A stretch of 64,000 nucleotides of DNA from Thermatribacter velox (GCF_038396615.1 NZ_CP121689.1:2152001-2216000), one strand, 5' to 3'; shown: positions 53,742-63,420, counted from the first letter of the stretch. The notes: generated by a model from the sequence alone, not told the origin. Program-made: numbers and translations.

Positions 53742-54028
53742 ATCTCCACAACCTCTTTTATATATGGCTTTATAAATGGGCTAATACTTTCTTCAGTAAG
53801 CAGGTCAACTTTTACCCCCAGGAGTTTTTCCAGTTCTTCCTGAAACCTTATAAATTCAATGAACGTGGGTGGTTCCTCAAAATCAACTATCAGGTCTATA
53901 TCGCTTGACTCTTTTTGCTCTTCCTTTGCATAAGAACCAAAGATCTTTATCATTTTGACTTTATGCTTCTTTTTTAACACTTCTTTTTGTTCGCCCAAGA
54001 CTCTTATTATTTCATGTAAGGTTTTCAT
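53738..54028 (-). CDS. mntA: MntA-like nucleotidyltransferase antitoxin
   Basis: 96-residue minimal nucleotidyltransferase. The motif GSYAKEEQKESSDIDL gives GSx10DxD with Asp43 and Asp45. Partner of the HEPN toxin encoded just downstream; antitoxin-first order is usual for this class. Confidence 0.9.
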   Translation of the reverse strand: MKTLHEIIRVLGEQKEVLKKKHKVKMIKIFGSYAKEEQKESSDIDLIVDFEEPPTFIEFIRFQEELEKLLGVKVDLLTEESISPFIKPYIKEVVEI

Positions 54029-54165
54029 GTTCCATCACTCACAAGTTTCTTCTAATTTTTAATCCTTTGTTAATCCACCCAAAATTTCTTTCTGCCTTGA
54101 AATCGTTTCCTTTCCTCTATAAGAGTTGCAGGTCCTTCATGTTCTACTTCCTGTTTAAGTTCACA

Positions 54166-54374
54166 TCATGTGGGACACTTAACCAGTCCAGTCTCTTCCA
54201 AATATCTCCAGGGACTCTTGTATCCTAAACTCCAGTGTGGTCTTTTCTTGTTATACACTTCCTCTGTCCACCTTTTAAGGTGCTGTTGCATGGTCTCGAG
54301 ATCCACTGCATCATGGTAGTAGTTCCAGAACTCCTCACAGAAAGTGCGGTTCAGTCTTTCCACTATTCCATTAA
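54166..54374 (-). pseudogene. 3' fragment of an integrase-core (DDE) transposase
   Basis: About 69 codons beginning NGIVERLNRTFCEEFW and ending with RPHWSLGYKSPWRYL, the C-terminal end of IS481/IS3-type transposases (catalytic Glu region VERLNRTF). The upstream catalytic part is missing; a TTAATTAATTAA-type sequence lies at the break. Confidence 0.8.
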
Positions 54375-54696
54375 TTAATTAAGTTTGAAAAGTTAGGCTT
54401 CCTTCAAAGGGTACTACAGATTACTTTGCTTTGCCAAGATTGACAGAGTTTTTGCTTTTACCTTCGTTTCCCAAAAACGCAAACTCCGGGGTTTTCCCCG
54501 AAGTTATACCCCCGATGATCTCCTTAGGTACTTTAATTTGAGCTTCCCGTCTTTTCGCCATCAGGTATGAGAGCGTTGACTATGGCCTTTTTTGTGCTTT
54601 AAATTTAAATGATTTAAATGTATTTGTTTCGTAGAACGTGCCTCCTTTTTAGTTTTTTAACTTTTTTACGGGCCTAGAATGATAAATATCACATAC
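54375..54696. other. Non-coding gap with a short unrecognised ORF
   Basis: A minus-strand ORF at 54421-54561 (46 codons, starts MAKRREAQIKVPKEIIGG) has no clear ribosome site. It contains a CGGGG-TTTT-CCCCG hairpin. Probably IS or gene debris next to the transposase fragment. Confidence 0.35.
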
Positions 54697-55545
54697 CTAT
54701 TTTTCTAACAAATTTTTTAAGAAAGCTAATCCCTTGATAGCCAAAGTATCAACATCCTTTTCCAAGGGTCGCCAGATACAGGCAGCTCTAGCTATTTCTT
54801 TTACCTCGGTGGAGAAACTCTCAATAACTACATAACCGTCATATCCAATGTCCTGTAAGGCTTCTTTTACTTCTTTCCACTCTATATGGCCACTACCTGG
54901 TGTGCCACGGTCGTTCTCACAAGCATGGAAGTGAGCAAGATCCTTGCCAACGGTCCTTATGGCTTCTCCAAGATGTTTTTCTTCAATGTTCATATGGAAG
55001 GTATCGAGATGCCCCTTAACCGCAGGACACCCAACTTCCCTAATAAGTCGAACAAGGTCGGCAGCTGTATTTATGAAACTTGTCTCGAACCGGTTTAGCT
55101 GTTCCAGTGCAATTGTCACTCCACGACGTCGGGCGTATTCGCCGAGTTCTTGTAGTCCTTCGACCGCTAGCTTCCACTCCTTTTTCTTTTGCTCTTCCTC
55201 GGAGAGATGCGTTTTGCCCACTGCCGAATAGGCTGGACCACAAAAAATGGGAGACTCTAACTCACTTGCATAATCAAGGCATGTTCTTATGTATCGCTTT
55301 GCGTTTTCTCTTATATCTGGGTCATCACTAGTAAGATCCCGATTAGCTCCAAAAACACCACATGTGGCTACTTCTAATCCAATTCTCTTTACTGTGTCTT
55401 TTAGTTGCTTTACATCTATAAGGTTAGGATCTTCGAAAGCAATTTCTATAACATCAAATCCAAAAGAAGCTACCTTCTCTAAAACACCAAAAGCTTCCGT
55501 TCTGAAAGGTGAAACCCAAACAAAAGTGCTAATACCAAATTTCAC
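54697..55545 (-). CDS. Sugar isomerase/epimerase TIM-barrel protein (tagatose/psicose 3-epimerase-like)
   Basis: 282 residues. Metal- and substrate-site segments of the D-tagatose 3-epimerase family are visible: EQLNRFE, HLDTFHMNIEE, HFHACENDRGTPGSGHIEW and YVVIESF. Distal gene of the third sugar operon, 18 bp after the Gfo/Idh/MocA gene. Could epimerise a ketose, or act as a keto-sugar lyase or hydratase as some relatives do. Confidence 0.85.
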   Translation of the reverse strand: MKFGISTFVWVSPFRTEAFGVLEKVASFGFDVIEIAFEDPNLIDVKQLKDTVKRIGLEVATCGVFGANRDLTSDDPDIRENAKRYIRTCLDYASELESPIFCGPAYSAVGKTHLSEEEQKKKEWKLAVEGLQELGEYARRRGVTIALEQLNRFETSFINTAADLVRLIREVGCPAVKGHLDTFHMNIEEKHLGEAIRTVGKDLAHFHACENDRGTPGSGHIEWKEVKEALQDIGYDGYVVIESFSTEVKEIARAACIWRPLEKDVDTLAIKGLAFLKNLLEK

Positions 55546-55563
55546 TCTATTCCACCTCCAAGA

Positions 55564-56607
55564 TTATTTTTGTGCCATAATTTCGTCTATGTAAACCCAA
55601 CCTCCAACCTGAGCGGATTTAATTGCTCCAAACGTAAGCGCTAAGGTGTATAGATTATCTTTGCCACTTGTTTCTGGATCCCTGTCCAAAGTAATTGCTT
55701 GATAGAACTCGAAAAGAGAATAGGCTCTATCTTCATATTCCATTGGAACCAACTCTACCACCATCTTGCCGTCCCTTTCAAACATCCCAGGATTAAAAAC
55801 GCTGTTGAATATCTCCCTCGGAACAAAAACAACTTCGTTATTTGCCCAGTTAATTCCTCCCAGAGCACATTCGATTTTCCAGTTTCCATCCCACGTAGTT
55901 TCATAGCCCCGTGCAACCCAACTCCCATGGTAAGAAACTTGAATATCCCCCTCAAACTCAATTATCACATCTGCTACTGCATCTCCTTTAAACCAACTCC
56001 AAGATGGGTTATAACTCCTAGCCCATACTCTAAGGGGGTTACATCCAAGCAAATATCGCATTTGATCAAAGTGATGGATTGCCATGTCCATTAACAAGGG
56101 ATTCTCCATTCTCGAACGAAAATTGGAAACCCCAAAATTGGGGGATTTTAGGAAATAAACAAAAAGACTCTCTGGTTTGCCCGTGAGACCACTCTCTAAA
56201 ACGTGCTTCACAGTACGAACGGCTCTTTTAAAACGATAATTTTGGCTTACCATCAGTTTTTTTTTGCATTTTTCAGATTTTCGAGCCATTTCCACGGCTT
56301 TGTCGATATTATTAGAAAGGGGCTTTTCTACTAGCACATGCTTTCCTTCTTCTAGACACTTAAGTACTAGTTCATAGTGAGTTTCGGGTGGAGTAACTAT
56401 CAAGACTGCGTCAAAATCAAGCTCTCTTAAAGCGATTTGAATATCAGTAAAACATCTTTTTGTGTCCATTCCATAGGTTTGTGCAGCTAGATTTAAACTC
56501 TCTGTAGAAATATCTACATATCCCACAGCTTCCCAAAAAGGGGACTGCTTAACTAAAGAGGCCCAACTGTAACCCCATCCACCAACGCCTACTTGTAAAA
56601 GCCGCAT
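55564..56607 (-). CDS. Gfo/Idh/MocA family oxidoreductase
   Basis: About 347 residues. The NAD(P) motif is VGVGGWGYSW at the N-terminus and the Lys motif is HVLVEKPLS. The C-terminal beta-sheet domain has MDMAIHHFDQMRYL. Members oxidise inositols, glycosides and anhydrosugars at C2 or C3. ATG at 56607 follows AAAGGA; in-frame starts exist at 56631 and 56670. Sits between an alcohol dehydrogenase and an epimerase-like gene. Confidence 0.85.
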   Translation of the reverse strand: MRLLQVGVGGWGYSWASLVKQSPFWEAVGYVDISTESLNLAAQTYGMDTKRCFTDIQIALRELDFDAVLIVTPPETHYELVLKCLEEGKHVLVEKPLSNNIDKAVEMARKSEKCKKKLMVSQNYRFKRAVRTVKHVLESGLTGKPESLFVYFLKSPNFGVSNFRSRMENPLLMDMAIHHFDQMRYLLGCNPLRVWARSYNPSWSWFKGDAVADVIIEFEGDIQVSYHGSWVARGYETTWDGNWKIECALGGINWANNEVVFVPREIFNSVFNPGMFERDGKMVVELVPMEYEDRAYSLFEFYQAITLDRDPETSGKDNLYTLALTFGAIKSAQVGGWVYIDEIMAQK

Positions 56608-56983
56608 CTTTTCCTTTACATCATTCAACATCTCTTTGCCCTCTAGGTAGACGAGGGGGAGGAGTGTCACTCCCCCAACGATTCATACTTACTTAGTCAT
56701 ATTTGTCTAGAAGTTAACTTTAAGCACTTTACCTTATAATGAGACAGCCGTACGTACCAAGCCTGAAAAACATTTCCTTTGCTTAGGATCTTTGTTGCAC
56801 ACTCAACGGCTGCAAACCTCACTCCCTGAAGGTTTTGCTAAGTACTTACATCTTGCCATTTTATGACTTTTGTGGGAAGCTCGTATTAACCACAATCATA
56901 TGCCCAAGCTTTCCTAACAGAAATAATCGTTATCTTGTAGAATTTCTTGCCATATATTCCAGTTCATTTTTATCTGTATCTAC
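56608..56983. other. Gap with possible gene remnant
   Basis: About 375 bp between two same-strand operon genes, unusually long here. On the minus strand a 46-codon open stretch (around 56700-56838, containing GVRFAAVECATKILSKG) looks protein-like but has no start or recognised family. May be a decayed gene. Confidence 0.35.
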
Positions 56984-58003
56984 TTACGGGTTAATAATAA
57001 CTTTCCCCGTTTCTCCTTTATCAAATAGAGCCCATGCCTCTACAGCTTTTTCCAAAGGGAATCGATGCGTTACAAGCTCAAGAACATTTAACCCCTTTTT
57101 CAGAAGGCTTATGAGCTTAAAGAATCCTTCCAAATCATACATCCAACTTCCAACTATAGTTAAGTCTTTGTGAAGTATTTCTTCGCTTACATCTATTCTA
57201 TTAACCACTCCAAGTTCCCCAATAAGCCCACAACGAGCGCCAGTACGAGCCAAGGAAAATATCTGATGCAACACTTCTTCTTTTCCAGTACACTCTAGAA
57301 AGACATCGACCCCTTGTCCTTTGGTTATCTTTTCGAGTTCCTTGGTTATATCACAAGCCTTTGAGTTAAGAACGTAGTCTGCTCCAAGTTTTTTGGCCAA
57401 TTCTAGGCGTTTGTCAATAACGTCGATAGCGACAGTGGTTGCACCTAAAAGGTGGCATATGTTTACAGCTCCTAAGCCCATAGGTCCTACCCCAAATACT
57501 GCTACTACATCACGTTTATTTACTCTGAGGCGTTCGATAGCTCCATATGGAGCACCAACTGGATCCCAAAGCAAAGCAGCTTCGTCATAGCTTACTTCCG
57601 GAGGAATGCCTACACAAGACCATTCTGGGACGGTGACATACTCAGCACAACCACCGTCCAAATCGTATCCGATTATTTGTTTATTTGGACAAAGCTTCCA
57701 AAGTTTGTTTTTGCAGTAAGTACATGTGCCACAAGTAATCAGGGGATAAATTGAAACTCGATCGCCTACTTTAAAAACTGCAGATTTATCTACTTCTACT
57801 ACTTCACCACTTATTTCGTGTCCCGGAATTGAGGTGTTTCCTTTATATGCTACTGAGTTGTCCGGTCGATATCTTGTGTTTAAATCGCTTCCGCAAAGGG
57901 CGCAAGAACAAACTTTAACTACCAACCAAGCGTCTTTAGCCTTTGGCGTGGGAAAATCCTGAAGAATAGATTGCCTATTACCAAGAAACTTTAAACCTCG
58001 CAT
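56984..58003 (-). CDS. Zinc-dependent alcohol (polyol/sugar) dehydrogenase
   Basis: 339-residue MDR dehydrogenase. Catalytic zinc ligands lie in CSCALCGSD and GHEISGE; the structural zinc cysteines are in CGTCTYCKNKLWKLC; the Rossmann motif is VFGVGPMGLGAVN. Resembles sorbitol/threonine dehydrogenases. Likely oxidises a sugar alcohol or sugar in the pathway of this operon. Confidence 0.9.
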   Translation of the reverse strand: MRGLKFLGNRQSILQDFPTPKAKDAWLVVKVCSCALCGSDLNTRYRPDNSVAYKGNTSIPGHEISGEVVEVDKSAVFKVGDRVSIYPLITCGTCTYCKNKLWKLCPNKQIIGYDLDGGCAEYVTVPEWSCVGIPPEVSYDEAALLWDPVGAPYGAIERLRVNKRDVVAVFGVGPMGLGAVNICHLLGATTVAIDVIDKRLELAKKLGADYVLNSKACDITKELEKITKGQGVDVFLECTGKEEVLHQIFSLARTGARCGLIGELGVVNRIDVSEEILHKDLTIVGSWMYDLEGFFKLISLLKKGLNVLELVTHRFPLEKAVEAWALFDKGETGKVIINP

Positions 58004-58090
58004 AGTTTAAACCTCCTACGAATAATTGGTATTTATTTTCTAAGCTGTTAAAATATACTGATTTAAAAATAAAGCGCAACTCCAACCAGA

Positions 58091-58918
58091 CTATTCTTTT
58101 AGTGCTCCAAGTGTTAGGCCTCTCACAAGATATCGCTGGAGAGCCAAGCCTGCTACTATCACTGGGAGCATTATAAGAGATCCTGCTGCAAATATCTCCC
58201 CCCACAGTATGCCTACAGGGGTAGCATAAGCAGTCAGGGCTACTGGAGCAGTATTGGCAACGTTACCAGTAAGGATGTTTGCATATAGAAATTCGTTCCA
58301 GGCAAAAATAGCACAAATTACACCAGTAGCAGCTATTCCTGGAGAGGCTAAAGGCAGAATAATTTTAACGAGAGCTTGCGAGTAAGTACAACCATCAACT
58401 ATAGCTGCTTCCTCAAGCTCTAGGGGTATATCCTCGAAATAGCTCTTGATTAACCAAGATGCAACTGGTAAATTCATAAAAGCGTAAACCAATATCAACA
58501 CAAGGTGAGTATCCAAAAGATTAAGTCTTCTTGCTATCAGATAAATAGGTACGGCTGTAACAATAGGAGGAACCATTCTCAAGGAAAGAATCCAAGAAGC
58601 TATTTGGTTACCTCCTTTAATCTTGCGTATAGCAATGGAGTAACCTACACATACTCCCAAGGCTAAGGTCAAAAGAGTAGATAGTAGAGTAACTATCACA
58701 CTGTTTATCAGAAACCTGGGAAGATTTCTTTCAAAAATAACTACCTTGTAATTTTCAAAGCGAGTTTTAAATAACCACACTGGCGATTCCGAAAAAGCCA
58801 GTTTCGCTTCCTTAAATGAAGTCGCAACAGCCCAATATATCGGGAATATAAAAAACAGAATAGCTACAATAAGAACAACATATGAAGGCAATTTCACGTA
58901 ATGCTTAGTCCTTTTCAC
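58091..58918 (-). CDS. Sugar ABC transporter permease (MalG type)
   Basis: 275 residues, six helices, EAA loop LEEAAIVDGCTYSQALVKIILPLASPGI. 13 bp after the MalF-type permease gene. Its ATPase is not in the window. Confidence 0.93.
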   Translation of the reverse strand: MKRTKHYVKLPSYVVLIVAILFFIFPIYWAVATSFKEAKLAFSESPVWLFKTRFENYKVVIFERNLPRFLINSVIVTLLSTLLTLALGVCVGYSIAIRKIKGGNQIASWILSLRMVPPIVTAVPIYLIARRLNLLDTHLVLILVYAFMNLPVASWLIKSYFEDIPLELEEAAIVDGCTYSQALVKIILPLASPGIAATGVICAIFAWNEFLYANILTGNVANTAPVALTAYATPVGILWGEIFAAGSLIMLPVIVAGLALQRYLVRGLTLGALKE

Positions 58919-58931
58919 GATTTGTTACCTC

Positions 58932-59831
58932 CTATTGTTCTTTCGTTCCACGGCTAATAACTCTAAAAAGTTGAGAACACATCACCATAGTTATGCCAAG
59001 CATTACCCACGAGAGAGCTGCAGCATAACCGAAATCGAAAAATTTAAATCCAACTTGATAAATATACCAACTCAAAGTTTCAGTTTTGTTTATAGGTCCA
59101 CCTCGCGTCATAGAGTAAACAAGATCATAAACTCTGAAGGAGTCGATCAACCTTAGCAGCAGCGCAACTAAAATAACTGGACGTAACAAAGGGAGAGTTA
59201 TATGCCACAATATTTGGTAACCTTTCGCTCCATCAATTTGGGCGGCTTCACTTGGATATTTGGGAAGAGACTGGATACCTGCTAGTAAAATGATAAACAT
59301 GAAAGGGGTCCATTGCCAAACATCAACAAATATCAGAGTTGGTAGGGCCCAAGAAGGGTGCGATAACCACTCAGGGGGGATAATTCTGAGGAAATGCTTA
59401 ATAAAATAGTTAATTACCCCATAGTTAGCGTTTAGAAGGTATCTCCACATTAATCCTACAACGAGAGGTGCTACCATCATGGGCACCAAGAGTAGGGTTC
59501 TTAAAAACCTAATTCCCTTCAATTCTTGAGATGCAATAAGAGCAAGTAATAAGCCGAGAAAAAACTCTATGCTTGTAGCTAAGGCTGCATAAGTGAAGGT
59601 AACTCGAACAGAGTTCCAGAAAGAACCATCTGTTATGAGGCGCAAGAAATTTCCAAGACCTACAAACTCTCTTTCCCGTAGATTTATAAGATTCCAGTCA
59701 AAAAGTGCAAGCTTTAGAGAAAAAATTAAAGGATATACTACTATAACAGCAAGAAAGATTATTGGGGGCAAAAGGAAATAATAAGGTAGCATTTTTAGCT
59801 TTCTTTTAGAGCTTGGCTTTATCAATTTCAC
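58932..59831 (-). CDS. Sugar ABC transporter permease (MalF type)
   Basis: 299 residues, six helices, EAA loop SEAAQIDGAKGYQILWHITLPLLRP. I chose GTG at 59831 because AAGGAGG lies 8 bp upstream; the longer frame to 59930 runs through the intercistronic hairpin. Confidence 0.92.
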   Translation of the reverse strand: MKLIKPSSKRKLKMLPYYFLLPPIIFLAVIVVYPLIFSLKLALFDWNLINLREREFVGLGNFLRLITDGSFWNSVRVTFTYAALATSIEFFLGLLLALIASQELKGIRFLRTLLLVPMMVAPLVVGLMWRYLLNANYGVINYFIKHFLRIIPPEWLSHPSWALPTLIFVDVWQWTPFMFIILLAGIQSLPKYPSEAAQIDGAKGYQILWHITLPLLRPVILVALLLRLIDSFRVYDLVYSMTRGGPINKTETLSWYIYQVGFKFFDFGYAAALSWVMLGITMVMCSQLFRVISRGTKEQ

Positions 59832-59902
59832 AGAGATATCCTCCTTACAACAACAATTGGTTTCCCCTTCATATCTCTTCTGCTGCCATCCTGTTTGAGT
59901 AA

Positions 59903-59942
59903 GGAAAGCAGCGTGTGGATTGCTTTCCACACGCTGCTTTCC
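59903..59942. terminator. Intercistronic hairpin after the binding-protein gene
   Basis: GGAAAGCAGCGTGTGGA (59903-59919) and TCCACACGCTGCTTTCC (59926-59942) form a perfect 17-bp stem with a 6-nt loop, 20 bp after the binding-protein stop on the minus strand. There is no U-run, so it is more likely an mRNA-stabilising or processing hairpin than a full terminator. Confidence 0.65.
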
Positions 59943-59961
59943 TGGTTATATTTTTTGCCAT

Positions 59962-61305
59962 CTATTGTTTATAATAACCAGACCTTTCCATCATCATCCT
60001 AACCTGAGCGTTTGCTACTTCAAGTGCTTCTTCAACAGACATTTGACCAAGCTGAATAGCGCTTAGGTATTGCGACACAACGATTTCCCACTGCTCCTCT
60101 TGAGGGATCAGCGGACGGGGTCTTGTAGTTTCCATTGCTTTTAAAACCTCGGGAAGCCTACGGAACCTGGGGATGTCTGTTCCTTCAACTTTTGCTTCTA
60201 AAATTCTTGGATCGCTATAGCTTGAGATTCGAACTGGATCTCCACCGCCCATAAGTGTTTGTCTAACGTCGTTATCCTTATTCTCAAGCCATTCGATGAA
60301 CTTAAAAGCTTCCTCGGGATGTTTAGAATAGGCAGATACAACAATGGACCAAGCGGCTAAGTGTGGGGCACTTTCAACTTGCTTAGGTACTTGAGCAAAC
60401 TCCCATAAGCCTAAAGTTGTCGAAGTGTTAGGATCGTCAACTTCCCAGCTCGACCAAGACCAGTGAAGAGCAGTTGCTATCCTTCCCACCGCTGCGTCTT
60501 TAGCTACTTCAGCAAATGTGTATTCATGTATTCCAGGAGGACAAAACTGCAACATATCAGCCCAAAACTTAGTAGCCTCGATAACTTCGGGAGTCGTAAG
60601 TGTGGGCTCCATTGTTTCCCAGTCAAAGACGTCTCCGCCAAAACAATAGACAAATGTTAACCAAGTGTGTACATTACCATATCCCTTTGCCGCTTGCGCA
60701 GCCCAGCCATACAAATCGGGATTTCCATCACCATTTGTGTCTCTACCATTGAAAAACTCAGCTACGTCACGCCACTGTTGCATCGTTTGCGGAGGCATTA
60801 ATTCATAACCGTATTTTTCCTTGAATTCAGCTTTGTATTCTGGATTTTCGAAAAGATCCTTTCGATACCACAACAAGTGAGGATGCACTGTTTGGGGGAG
60901 ACCATAGAGCTTGCCACCCCATTTACAGGTTATTTCGAGTGCTTTAGGGAGAAAATCTTCCAATTCCGTTTGAGGAGTTATGTACTCATCAATTGATTTT
61001 AAGTGCCCTGCTCCAGCAAATTGGGGTAACCAGTTGTAATCGATGTTGAAGATGTCATAGCGGGATGCCCGGGAAGCAAACTCTAACGCTAGCTTTTCGT
61101 AAATTGCATCGCGACCAATAAGTTCTATATTTACCTTAACGCCCGTAAGTTTTTCGTATTCTTCTGCGAGTTTCTGAGCTGCTACGCCCCAGCTCGCACC
61201 CAAAAATATACCATTTAAAACAACTTTTTCAGCCCACACCGAAAAAGTAAAAACCGTAATCACTAAAATCAACACACTGAACCCTAATAGACTTTTCATT
61301 TTCAT
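59962..61305 (-). CDS. Sugar ABC transporter solute-binding protein (family 1)
   Basis: 447-residue secreted protein, signal peptide about 1-25. Family features include EKLTGVKVNIELIGRDAIYEKL and HPHLLWYRKDLFENP. It has a DTNGDGNPDLYG segment that looks like a calcium-binding loop. Precedes the two permeases; the ligand is probably the mono- or disaccharide used by the operon. Confidence 0.91.
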   Translation of the reverse strand: MKMKSLLGFSVLILVITVFTFSVWAEKVVLNGIFLGASWGVAAQKLAEEYEKLTGVKVNIELIGRDAIYEKLALEFASRASRYDIFNIDYNWLPQFAGAGHLKSIDEYITPQTELEDFLPKALEITCKWGGKLYGLPQTVHPHLLWYRKDLFENPEYKAEFKEKYGYELMPPQTMQQWRDVAEFFNGRDTNGDGNPDLYGWAAQAAKGYGNVHTWLTFVYCFGGDVFDWETMEPTLTTPEVIEATKFWADMLQFCPPGIHEYTFAEVAKDAAVGRIATALHWSWSSWEVDDPNTSTTLGLWEFAQVPKQVESAPHLAAWSIVVSAYSKHPEEAFKFIEWLENKDNDVRQTLMGGGDPVRISSYSDPRILEAKVEGTDIPRFRRLPEVLKAMETTRPRPLIPQEEQWEIVVSQYLSAIQLGQMSVEEALEVANAQVRMMMERSGYYKQ

Positions 61306-61549
61306 GTGTTTTTCCTCCCTTTCCGTTTAGTTGTTTAAAGATCGTTTTTTGTACTTCTTACTGGTAGGATACACGCTTTTCAGAGAAAAACAGTTCTCTT
61401 TTGTTTGTCACCCCCCTTCAAAACTCAAAGCAAACATTTATTTGTAAAACAGCATCTTAATTAAGCTTAGCATTAACCATATTTTTATTGATTTGAAATT
61501 TCTACAATGTTTTCTCATTGAGAAAATGCACACAAAAATACAAAATTTA
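61306..61549. other. Intergenic region before the third binding-protein gene
   Basis: Holds two small palindromes: AGAGAAAAACAGTTCTCT around 61381-61398 and TTTTCTCATTGAGAAAA at 61510-61526. No strong promoter hexamers were found, and either palindrome could be an operator or a weak terminator. Confidence 0.4.
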
Positions 61550-62374
61550 TCAAAGAAGGGATTTCAAATACCTAATACTTTCCTTAGTATATTGATCATA
61601 AAATTCCTCTGCACCACCAGCTTTTAACACGCTGAATGGATCAGCTGCTGCCGGCAACAACTCCATGGAGAGGTATCCTGTATAACCAATATCTTTCAAC
61701 GCTTCGATTATGGGTTTGAAATCAATATGCCCTCTCCCTGGAGCCGCTCTGTTACTGTCAGCAATATGAAGATAAAACAACTCTTTTCCAGCAAGCCGAA
61801 TTGCATCAGGTATAGAACTCTCTTCGATGTTCATGTGAAAAGTGTCAAGCCAAACTCCAACATTAGGTCTGTTAATTCTGTGCACCAGATCCAGCACTTG
61901 TTCGCAACGATTAAGAAAATACGTTTCGTAGCGATTCCATGCCTCGATTGCTAATCGGACCCCTAGCTCCGCAGCGTAATCAGCTGCCTCCTGAATTGCT
62001 GGTACAACCCACTCTATTTCTTTGTTCCTCGGTGCTTCAGAAACGGTTTTCATACACGCAGAAGGCACAACGTCCACGACGACACCAGTACCAAGTTCAG
62101 AAGCCATTTTGATAACACTCTTCAAATACATGAGTGCATTTTTTCTAACTTCTTCCTTAGGACTTGCTAAATCCCGTTCGAGAGTGTAAATACTGCATAT
62201 ACCCGCTGCCTCTAGTCCAAACCTTTCAAGTAATTGACGAAGAATCTGAGTATCATACATCGACGGTTCTCCAACAAATTCCACGCCGTCATAACCAAAT
62301 TTTGCTAGGCGTTCAATGCTTTTTTCGATTGGTTCACCCCAATAAACTAATGTGTTGTAAGCAAATTTGAACAT
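61550..62374 (-). CDS. Sugar isomerase/epimerase TIM-barrel protein
   Basis: 274 residues, same superfamily as the gene at 54697 but clearly divergent. Metal-site segments: IEAWNRYE, WLDTFHMNIEE, HIADSNRAAPGRGHIDF and LSMELL. ATG at 62374 has AAAGGAGG 9 bp upstream; an ATG at 62383 lies too close to that site. It follows the LacI regulator by 25 bp. Confidence 0.85.
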   Translation of the reverse strand: MFKFAYNTLVYWGEPIEKSIERLAKFGYDGVEFVGEPSMYDTQILRQLLERFGLEAAGICSIYTLERDLASPKEEVRKNALMYLKSVIKMASELGTGVVVDVVPSACMKTVSEAPRNKEIEWVVPAIQEAADYAAELGVRLAIEAWNRYETYFLNRCEQVLDLVHRINRPNVGVWLDTFHMNIEESSIPDAIRLAGKELFYLHIADSNRAAPGRGHIDFKPIIEALKDIGYTGYLSMELLPAAADPFSVLKAGGAEEFYDQYTKESIRYLKSLL

Positions 62375-62399
62375 ATAAAACATCCTCCTTTTGGATTTT

Positions 62400-63413
62400 T
62401 TAAGTCGAACTCCTCACGATTAGTTTTGGTTTTAATACTACTTTTTTAATCGATTCAGCTTCTCCTCGAATATGCGACAGAAGGATTTTTGCTGCTTCAA
62501 CGCCAAGCTCATACTTTGGCATTCGTACAGTAGTCAGAGGAACCCAAGATATAGAAGCAAATTCAACGTCGTCGTAACCCACCACAGCTACATCACGGGG
62601 AACACTAAGTCCGTTTTCGCGGAGAGCACGAAGAGCGCCAAAAGCAAGATAGTCGTTAAAAGAAGCAATAGCCGTGAATTCGAGTTTCTGAAAAAGAGCT
62701 TCCTTAACAATTTTATAGCCATCTTCCATCTTAGCTCTTGAAGGTTTTATAAGATTTTCGTCCGATGGAAGACCATATTGTTCAAGGGCCTTTTTGTATC
62801 CTTGGATTCGTTCTTGCGAAGTTGTGAGAAAGGGTGGACCACCAAGGTAAAGAATTCGTTTATGTCCCTTCTTGAGAAGATGTTCGGTAGCAAGGAAACT
62901 ACCGAGAAGATCGTCAGCTATAACATAGCTGACAGGAATATTTTTAGCGTAACGAGCTAAAAAAACGCATGGTATGTTCGCTTTCTGGAGAAGCGAGAGA
63001 AGAGCAGAGAAATTGCTTTCGTCAACAGGAGTAATTATAACGCCATCTACCCTACGTTCCAAAAGAACTTTAAAAACCTCTTCTTCTCGTTGGGCATCTT
63101 CGTTAGCATTATAAAGGAGCACACAGTACCCTTCCTCTCGTAGAATGTTTTCTATACCACTAATAACCGAACCAAAGAAGGGGTTACTCACGTCAGAAAT
63201 GACAACTCCAATCGTTTTTGTTTGTCCCATCCGTAAACTTCTTGCGAGATGGTTTGGAGCGTATCCTAACTCTTCAATGATTGCTAAAATTCTTTTTCTG
63301 GTTTCCTGGCTAACATCGTACCGATTATTAAGCACTTTGGAAACAGTAACTGGAGAGACTCCTGCTTTTGAAGCAATAGTTTTTAGAGTTAACCGTTGCC
63401 GTTGTTTCTTCAT
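62400..63413 (-). CDS. LacI family transcriptional regulator
   Basis: 337 residues. The DNA-binding domain is TLKTIASKAGVSPVTVSKVL with hinge helix NHLARSLR; the sugar-binding domain shows TIGVVISDVSNPFFG and VVGYDDVEFAS. ATG at 63413 gives the normal LacI length; the frame is open upstream to 63482. Probably represses the sugar operon it heads and itself, through the palindrome at 63427-63440. Confidence 0.93.
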   Translation of the reverse strand: MKKQRQRLTLKTIASKAGVSPVTVSKVLNNRYDVSQETRKRILAIIEELGYAPNHLARSLRMGQTKTIGVVISDVSNPFFGSVISGIENILREEGYCVLLYNANEDAQREEEVFKVLLERRVDGVIITPVDESNFSALLSLLQKANIPCVFLARYAKNIPVSYVIADDLLGSFLATEHLLKKGHKRILYLGGPPFLTTSQERIQGYKKALEQYGLPSDENLIKPSRAKMEDGYKIVKEALFQKLEFTAIASFNDYLAFGALRALRENGLSVPRDVAVVGYDDVEFASISWVPLTTVRMPKYELGVEAAKILLSHIRGEAESIKKVVLKPKLIVRSST

Positions 63414-63420
63414 TGTTTTC

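Noticed and set aside
54421-54561. 46-codon ORF as a real small gene
   Set aside because: No ribosome site, no family, lies in IS debris.
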